Shown here piece after piece: positions 56,490 to 64,000 of a DNA stretch of 64,000 nt. The notes under the pieces are model-generated. The model searched no databases. It worked only from the letters and a program-made list of their open reading frames with translations, and was not told the origin of the DNA. The number at the start of each line of letters is the position of its first letter. Position 1 is the first letter of the stretch. The position numbers and the translations under genes are program-made. Source of the stretch: Bryum argenteum (lineage: Eukaryota > Streptophyta > Bryopsida > Bryales > Bryaceae); assembly GCA_037043015.1 (NCBI GenBank), contig CM073329.1, forward strand, positions 8,076,648 through 8,140,647, given 5' to 3'.

Positions 56490-59190
56490 TAATTGGTTTT
56501 GAAATGGCACATGTTTCAGTTTTGTATTAGAATATTGTAGGAGTTGCATTGGATCTCAAAGTTGTCAAGAGCCACATTCAATCTTGAAATGTTGAGAAAG
56601 TTGCATTCGTCCTTAATTTGTATACAAAGTCAAATTTGCCAACTGTTTTTTACTAGACAAAGTTTGGTCATAAAGTGACATTTGAAGAATGTTCGTGCAA
56701 TACGGCAGATCTTGTGCGTGTTTGACACGTAGCATCCTTAAAGCAATATTTGAAAATGGCCATGCGATACGGTGTATCTTCAACGTGTTTGACACGTTTT
56801 GCCTTAAAGCATCTGACACGTCCTTGTGATTTTTCTTCAACCTACCCCTACATGTTTGGTCTTTAAGAGTGTACTTGTTTAGATGATATTTTGTATACAT
56901 CTCAAAAAGGCTATCTAAAACCAATTTTAATAATAAAAATACCATAAATGTATACAATGATTTATGAATCTAATAGCATTTATGAGGCTTTTTATTATAT
57001 AATTTGCATCTAATCACAATAATCGTCCTCATTTTAAATATAAAAATATACATCAGTATTTCTACACTTAACCCCTAAAGGTGAGTGAGACCCAAATCGG
57101 GAGGATTTGACTTTGGTCAACTTCCAACTTACTACTTTTAAATTGCATGAGGGTGAGACCTTTTGTAAAATGTATAATTTTTCATATCTTTCCGAAGAGT
57201 CATCTCATGCTTCAAAATTCCTTATACTTTAGGAGATATTCATGGTCAAAGTTTGGAAAATCTATTTGAAATGTGCCCAAAATTGCCCAAAGTGCTCATT
57301 TATTCCCGAAATGTGTCCCAAATTTATTAAAGTGCAAAAACTTCAAAAATTCACCAAAAATTGAGATTCTACTTCTTTCCAAGTTTTGTTTCTTGTACTT
57401 ATAGAAATGGTAGTAAGGCATGACCTTACCCAGTCTTCAACCCAATAATTTTTTACATGCCTTATTAATTGTTGAAAATAGGCCTTTGTATTTGAATTTG
57501 AGCTTGGAGGTATGCTCAAAATCAAGCAAGCATCTCTATAGGTTTTATCTCTCAGGGTCAAAATTGCATAGACATGTTCTTAACTCAACTAGGAACAAGG
57601 ATTTGAAGAGTATCATATTGAATTTTCTACCAAAACTGGTTCTTTTGACCCCCAAAATATTACTTCTTCATTCTACTACATGGACAAAACTTTTTTTCAA
57701 CTTTAAACACTAGGATCTCACAAATGGTGAGGAATTTGAATTTAAGATTTGGTATACATTACATGTAAAAGTTAGGTACTAGATCATAGGGTTACATACT
57801 TCAAAACTTGTTTAGAATTTTTAAAAACTGCATTTTGTATCAAAAGATGGGGGGTTTGAGAGTTTTTAGTTGTTTTGAGGTTGCTTACCTTTAGGGATTA
57901 ATTATATCTAAGTAGATGCACTTGATAATTGAAAATGAGAACACAAATTATTTGTCAACATGATCATGTTATTCAATCATAACATCATCAATTTTTTGTA
58001 CGAAGAGTTGTAAGTGGAACTTTTATTTCATCAATTTTATAACACATGATAAGAAGAACACAAATACTAATAAAAATAAAAATAAAAATTACTCACAACT
58101 ACTCGAACAAAATATAAAACGGATACCCAAAAATGATACAATTCAAAAATTAGAAGATAAACATCATTTTAATACATTATAATCAAATATCCAACGAGAA
58201 TCATTACAAAAATCAAATAAAAAGCAAATATCATGAAATGAATCACTTCAACTCAGTGGTGCCCCATCCAACATCTCTACACAAAGTCAAAATTCACAAA
58301 ATCAATACCACGTGAACGAATTTAAGTGGGTTGTCCTCATATTTACTTAGATTGATAATGTGTTTACCATATATTTCAATTATGGTAATTGGTTTTGAAA
58401 TGGCGCATGTTTACATTTTCTATTTAGACTTGAAAGTATGATACGAGTTGCATTTGGTTTGAAAGTTGTCAAGAGCCGCATTGAGCGTGAAGAAGTTTTG
58501 AAAGTTGCATTTAATCAATATTAATGAATATATAAAGTCACAACTGTTTTCACCAAATTTTTTGGCACGCTTCGCCTTCAGAGCATCATCGTGGAGTTTC
58601 CCGTGCGATACGGTGGATCTGGCACGTTTCGCCTTCAAAGCAACATCTGGCCTGTGCGATACGGTGAATCTCGCACGTTACGCCTTAAAGCAACATCTGA
58701 CACTATCCTTGCTATTTTTTTCAACAACCAGCGGATGTACAACTGGTCATTAAAAGCATACTACTCTTTATAAAAAATCATGATCATCCCTACACTTAAT
58801 ACTTTCAAAGTAAACACAGTTGATGATTGCAATTTACAACTAAAAAAATAATCTTCCCTCATGTCAATTATATCAGTTATTAAGTTACCAATTTATATAT
58901 TTTTTCGTATAAAGAGCTATAATTTGACTTTTTTATTTCATCAAATGTATAAGACACGATAAGAGAAATACAAAATACTAAATAAAAAGATCAACAAATA
59001 AACTACACTTACTCAAACAATTGTGGAAACAATTTATAAACCTAATATCCCAAAAATAGTGTAATTCAAAAATTACATTATTTTCATACATTATCATTAA
59101 ATATCCAAAGAAAATTATTACAAAAATTCAATAATAAGCAAATATCACAAAATAAATCACTTCAACTCACTTCGTTTAGTGGTGGCCCAT
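56490..59190. repeat. two-copy tandem duplication, one copy carrying a family E MITE
   Basis: Block X (TTGGTTTTGAAATGGC.CATG onward) lies at about 56490-56900 and again at 58385-58760. Block Y (TTTTATTTCATCAA onward to ATCACTTCAACTCA) lies at about 57960-58265 and 58880-59190. Block X contains shorter repeats of a GCGATACGGTG..TC..CACGTTTCGCC-like unit. The X-Y distance is larger in copy 1 mainly because of the element at 57072. Confidence 0.7.
57072..57897. mobile_element. TTAA-flanked MITE, family E (826 bp, piggyBac-like)
   Basis: It starts CCCCTAAAGGTGAGTGAGA and ends TTACCTTTAGGGA between TTAA at 57068-57071 and 57898-57901. The other duplicate copy keeps the empty site TACACTTAATAC at about 58791-58802. 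Confidence 0.85.
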
Positions 59191-59980
59191 CCATCGTGGA
59201 GCTCTTCACAATAAATGCGCGATGGACCTTTTCACACCAACCAACCGTGTGATCACGGGCAGCAGCAAGTTCGGCCGACGGGCAGTCATGTTCAAAACCT
59301 GGATGCCGCGACATCCCAAATCTACCAATGTAAAATCACCCTATACGCACATATTCGGACTATTCTATCCCGTTCCTAGATAATAGAGGGGCCATTGACT
59401 GAAAGGATGTACCAAAACCCTATGCAACAGCTGTGTCTGTGTTGTTGTTTCGGAGTCGATGTGTTTGGCAACAGTGGCGGTGGGATCAGCATCGGGAAGC
59501 TCATGAGCTGGAAGGGGATCACTGCTTGTATATTCATTTATAAGTTCCACCATTGAGTTCTTAAATGCAGAGAAGAGAATGGCGTTGGTTTCAATGCGGC
59601 AGAGAGTGTGTGTGTAGTGAGAGTGTGATAACAGGGGATGCGGATTGGTAAATTAGCTTCTCTTTACTCCGAAAGCTGAGGGGTGAACGTGAGCTTAGGG
59701 TTTGAGACTCGAAGCGCAATCGATATAATAGCATTGGAATAGGAGGAGACATGCATTGTCGAGGGGGAAGAAGGCGAAAGAGCAGTAGATGAAGGAGCTT
59801 TGCAGGTCTACTACTCTAATCCTCGCTTTTTTGAACTGTGAATTTTTTTCGGCGGGAACCGATCGTTTCTCTTCTTTTTCCATCCCGCGATTGTCTTCTT
59901 CTTCTTTTTCGCGGTGATTGATTGGCGAAGGTGTACCGATTTGTTGTACATGCAGAATCATTGTTGTTACCGTCGAAGCT
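59191..59980. other. GC-richer intergenic segment
   Basis: The composition resembles transcribed leader DNA. A minus-strand frame at 59365-59553 has no recognisable motif. It may belong to the upstream region of the gene at 62702. Confidence 0.3.
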
Positions 59981-59983
59981 TAA

Positions 59984-61730
59984 TTCTGCAAGTGAATGTG
60001 ATAGAGTTTTCACGAGCTCAAATGCAATAGTGTCGAAGAGCATGAAATCTTTCATAATGTGGATTGTTCTTTCTTCGCGATGAGTGTGTGTGTTGGTGCA
60101 CCTTGTGGAGGAGGGCGTGATAGCGAAGGTATAACGACTTGTTGTGCGTTCAATGTGGAGTTATTGTATCATTGATCGAAAATGTGGAGCGGCAGATGCA
60201 TCTCGACTACTTTGCTTATTTCCTGCAAGTGATTGTAACAGAGTGTTCACGAGCTCAAATGCAATAATGTTGAGAATTCCAATTTCGCAGTGAGAGAGAG
60301 TGTGTGTGTGTGTGTGCCTCTTGCACTGTGGAGGAGAGCGTGGATTGCGAAGATAAAACGATTTTTGTGTGTGCGTTTTTCTGGCTATGTCGAATTAGTG
60401 TGAGAGAAAATGAAAAATGGCAGATGTCTGAAGCGTATCACGCCTGACTCCTGCAAGTTAATGTGATAGAGAGTGCTCACGAGCTCAATTGTCGAGTAGT
60501 TTTTCTTTTGTTTAGTGTGAGCATGATGTATTTCACTCTGTGTATTCTTCTTTATTCGCGGGGAGTGTGTGCGTGTGTGGAGGAGGGCGTGATCGCGAAG
60601 ATGTGCCGATTCTTGTGCGTTCAATGTGGAATCATTGATCGAAGATGAAAAGTGGCAGATGCTTTTCGACTACTACGTTAAATTCCTGCAAGTGAATTGT
60701 GACAGAGTGTTCACGAGCTCAAATACATTAGTATCGAACGTTGACTAGTTCTCTTTTTGTTAAATGTAAGAGCATGAGGTCTTTCATAATTTGGATTATT
60801 CTCTTTTTGTGGTGAGTGTCTGTGTGTGAGTGCCTCGTGCACTGCGGAGGAGGTGTGTGTGAGTGCCTCGTGCACTGCGGAGGAGGTGTGTGTGAGTGCC
60901 TCGTGCACTGCGGAGGAGGTGTGTGTGAGTGCCTCGTGCACTGCGGAGGAGGTGTGTGTGAGTGCCTCGTGCACTGCGGAGGAGGTGTGTGCGAGTGCTT
61001 CGTGCACTGCGGAGGAGGTGTGAGAGTGCCTCGTGCACTGCGGAGGAGGGCGTGCTTGCTTAGATGCAAAGAGTGTTGTGCGTGCAAAGTCGAATTAGTG
61101 TTGTTTCATTCGCCTGATTTCTGCAAGTGGACTCGAGAGAGGGTGCTCACGAGCTCACATGCAATAGTGTCGATTGTTGAGTAGTTTAGTTTAGTTTAGT
61201 GTAAGAGCATGATTTTTTATTTTATTTATTTATTTTTTGATGTTTTTTTTTTCACAGCGAGGATTATTTTTCGCAGTAAATGTGTGTGTCCCTCGCATTG
61301 TGGAGGAGGCCGTGATTGCGAACTTATACTGATAGTCGTGCTTGCTTCTCTTCGGCACTTTCGACTAGTGTTATATCGATCGAAAGTGAAAAAAGGCAGA
61401 TGCCTTTAGACAACTACGCCTAACCCCTGCAAGTGGATGTCCTTGGAAGTGTTCACGAGCACAATTTTCGAGTAGTTCGGCTCTTCTTTAGTGTAAGAGC
61501 ATAAGTATATTTCATAATTTGGACCATCCTTTTTTTGCGGTGAGTGTGTGTGTGTGTGCGCGCGCGCCTCTTGCACTGGGGAAGAGGCCGTGATCGCGAA
61601 GATGTACGTCCTTGTTGTGCGTGCTTCTTTCCGGCACTGTCGAGATACCAAAGATGGAATGTGGCAGATGCTTCGCCTATTTCCTGCTAGTGAATGTGAT
61701 TGTGTTCACGAGCAATAATGTCGAATGTCG
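59984..61730. repeat. ~235-bp tandem repeat, about seven units
   Basis: A landmark TCCTGCAAGTGAATGTGA followed by GTTCACGAGCTC recurs at about 59984, 60221, 60451, 60685, 61117, 61424 and 61681, with GTGTGTG runs, GGAGGAGGGCGTGAT.GCGAAG and GGCAGATGC in the same order between them. The larger fourth interval is due to the minisatellite at 60818-61050. Confidence 0.8.
60818..61050. repeat. 33-bp minisatellite, about seven units
   Basis: The unit GTGTGTGTGAGTGCCTCGTG, CACTGCGGAGGAG repeats about seven times with few changes. Because 33 is a multiple of three, several frames stay open on both strands; these are not genes. Confidence 0.92.
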
Positions 61731-62701
61731 AGTGGTTTTGCTTTTGTTTAGTATCAGAGCACGATGATTTTCACGATGTGGATTGCACTGTTTTAACAAT
61801 GCACTTTTACGTCAATGTCGTGCAAGTAGACATTAGTCTTCAAGTGAAATCGGGCTTGAATTTTTTTGTATTTTCTCCTATTGCGAAGGTGTTCATACGT
61901 CTGTACTCAGTGGAGAAATGGTACTTTGAGTTTCAGAGGAGAGACATGAAACCTATTTAGCTGTTTTTGTACAGAGGTGGGTATTGTTTGTCTATGCTTG
62001 GTTTTCTTAAGCCGAAGTGGTCGCAAGACGACTCATGGGTTACTTATATCACAAAGAGTAGTTGTCGTGGTGAATTTGCACCTAAATGTCAGCTTCCTCT
62101 TTTCGTTCAGTATTGATAGGTGGTTGTTATGGCAGGTTGGGGCGTGAGTCTTTATTGAGGCCTGTGCACGTATCATGAAAGTAACTCAAAACAACGGTGC
62201 TGGAGGAGAAAAGAGGCTTACGCGTTGCTAACAGAAACTGGAATAGAATGTAGTGAACATTAGTGATGGAGCTCGTCTGACGTATCGTCCTCTGAGTTTG
62301 CAGGTAGGAATGCCTTGGGGGATTTCCTTCTCGTTTGTAGCTTTCTTACTGTGCATTGTCGTCGTCTTTCCTTGACAAGACCTACCGGGATCTTGGATGC
62401 GCTTTAGCTCTGTTGTCATATTTTACCATCAGTAGGAGATAGTGACAGCGAAGAATTGAAAGCAATCAAAATAGGTCAGAGGGTGACGTCTTACTTTGTT
62501 ACTTGCTTGTTCTTCTTCGTGCTGAATCTCATATCTTGAATTGTACTGGCAGGCGTTCTCTTCTTACCAATGGATCAGTGCGATGGCATAGATGTGTATC
62601 TGTTTCGATAACAGAAAGCTCGTCGAATTGGTGCGTGGTGAGATGATCGCCTGTGGCTTGATACCCCACTAGCCTAGTCACTTTTTGTTCACTGGTGTAC
62701 A
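61731..62701. other. upstream region of the SIM-containing gene
   Basis: No protein with family resemblance. Probably promoter and leader, possibly with an intron. Confidence 0.35.
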
Positions 62702-64000
62702 ATGAAGCCTATTACAGCCGACACCCATCCTAGCGTCTCAAATGGGACGCCAAATAGGCACGCTCCGGGGTCATCTGAGTTTGTCGATCCTCAGCTTGAG
62801 AGAGCTCGCTTCCGCAGCAGTCAACCATTGTTCAGTGAAGAGAGTTCTGCAACAGAGTATACAAGCGACGGAGATGCACCTGATGACGGAAATTGTGTGG
62901 AGTCTAGACCAAACGATACGCCCCGTAGTCAAGACCAAGCCCCCTCATCAGTGGCATCGCCATCATTGACCAACATCAAGTCGGAAAGACTGGCCACCTC
63001 TCAACAAGCAGTTCCATCTCGCAATGGCTTGAGCTCGATCGAGATTACTCCGGGATGTACGTCTATCAGCATTCCGAGGACGGGGAGCAAAACCACTCCA
63101 GTGATAGAGAGGCATGAGATCAAAGATGGCAAGGAAATTGTCGTTTTGGACCTTGGGGATTCTGACGAGGAGGCGGAGGATTCCCGGACAAAGAGGTTGC
63201 CGTTATGTTCTGGTTGCAAACATAAGGTACTGAACGATCCCTCGTTATACCAAGCTCTGTTACAAAAAAGCCAAGCTGGTTCACGCGAAGTTCCGAGCCA
63301 AGTTTCAAGCCAAGTTGCTCCAAGCCATGCTAGAAAAGCGGAGACTCTTGCCTCTCAAGTATATACAGAATTCGCCTCGTTTTTCACTCTATTCTACATG
63401 TTTCATGTTTGCCTTGATAGTTGTCTAGCTTTCGTAGCGACGGATACGGCTAGTATTTGCTTACCTTTAATCAGCTCTATGGTTCATTATCGATATATTA
63501 CGTAATAGATAAAAATATATCTCTGTCTCATTTTGCTATCTTTGTGAAATTCTTCCTGAACAACACAGAAGCTGATGCAGGCCGTTGATACGGAAGAGGT
63601 TCATACTCCAAAGGTGAGACTAGTTGTAGATCTTTCAGGGAATGCCTCACAGTTGAAGCATGCTGAAATATCAGAAGTGCAGAAAGGTAGATCTCCGCTT
63701 GTGACTCCTGTTTCGGCGAAGGCTGAAACGTCGAAGAATTCCAGTAAAGAGCAGATGAAGCCAGTTTCTTTCACGAGTCGGAAACAAGTTGAACAAGTCG
63801 GAAGAGATAATTATAGGTCAGTATCTACGAAGGGAAATGGGAAACTAGCCGAGACATCCACAACATGCAGCGGAGAGCAGTTTAAGACAGCTGCTGTGTA
63901 TTCTAACGGAGTACAAGCTGTGATGGACCTTAGTAAAGAGCAGATGAAGGCATCCGCTATTACTTTGAGCGGCATACAAGTTGATACACAGGTGGACGTC
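62702..64000 (+). CDS. unknown nuclear-type protein with SUMO-interaction-like motifs, 5' part
   Basis: Exon 1 runs from ATG 62702 to 63358. A GT...AG intron (63359-63568, donor CAA|GTATAT, acceptor CAACACAG) joins in phase 0 to exon 2, which stays open for 144 codons to the window end, so the gene continues. The protein is Ser/Pro/Gln-rich and probably disordered. Near residues 142-158, EIVVLDLGDSDEEAEDS is a hydrophobic core followed by acidic residues, the form of a SUMO-interaction motif. RLVVDLSG in exon 2 is a weaker second candidate. LPLCSGCKHKVLND contains a CxxC pair. Exon 2 repeats a unit like SKEQMK.(S/A/V)..(T/S)L.G.Q three times (SSKEQMKPV, CSGEQFKTA, LSKEQMKAS). No family was recognised. 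Confidence 0.6.

Noticed and set aside
1389-57897. CCCTAAA-like motifs at many places looked like plant telomere repeats
   Set aside because: Each occurs once at an element end, paired with its inverse, and never in tandem arrays, so they are transposon termini.
60711-61184. Several long open frames on both strands across the 33-bp repeats
   Set aside because: The period is a multiple of three, so frames stay open by construction; they encode only repeats.

Overview
The window is nuclear DNA from a land plant. Long AT-rich, repeat-filled intergenic stretches separate a few compact, more GC-rich genes with plant-type products: a sucrose/H+ symporter, a LysM-receptor-type pseudokinase, an ELMO-domain protein, an RCK/MAK-like kinase and an F-box protein. 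Several genes have no visible intron. Nothing looks bacterial, organellar or viral. A non-seed plant, perhaps a bryophyte, fits best, but this is inference and the species cannot be named from the sequence.

Layout. 1-7.7 kb: non-coding DNA, an LRR-gene fragment, TTAA-flanked MITEs and a decayed Mutator-like transposase. 7.7-12.8 kb: a decayed pogo-like (DDE_1) transposase gene split by a 3.5-kb inverted-terminal-repeat element, which itself carries a cluster of palindromic modules and long A tracts. 13-20 kb: repeats, several inverted-repeat elements, a possible SINE and an AT microsatellite. 20.4-23.6 kb: a Cys-rich exon-like reading frame, an inverted duplicate of the sucrose transporter 5' region, then the pseudokinase. 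23.9-24.8 kb: a foldback MITE derived from the pogo-like element. 26-29 kb: the RCK-like kinase, split by a MITE. 29-34.7 kb: a second large inverted-repeat element. 36.4-37.6 kb: broken F-box gene. 39.6-42.7 kb: sucrose transporter and its upstream region, minus strand. 46.5-47.4 kb: ELMO-domain gene. 43.5-57.9 kb: dense MITEs, some nested, and a 43-bp satellite array. 56.4-59.2 kb: tandem duplication. 60-61.7 kb: about 235-bp tandem repeats with a 33-bp minisatellite. 62.7 kb to the end: start of a gene with SUMO-interaction-like motifs.

The most striking content is a set of about 18 elements (roughly 10-11 kb, about one sixth of the window) that start with CCC(C/T)TAA and end with the inverse, mostly between TTAA duplications. 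This is the signature of piggyBac-type elements, a superfamily I know mainly from animals and some protists and algae rather than from plants. No piggyBac transposase is visible here, so these are non-autonomous. Two in-window empty sites support a 4-bp TTAA duplication: removing one element plus one TTAA restores the kinase reading frame exactly, and a tandem-duplicate copy at 58.8 kb preserves the unoccupied TTAA of another insertion. The families range from 72 to 972 bp, insert into one another and into a satellite array, and include near-identical copies that imply fairly recent mobility.
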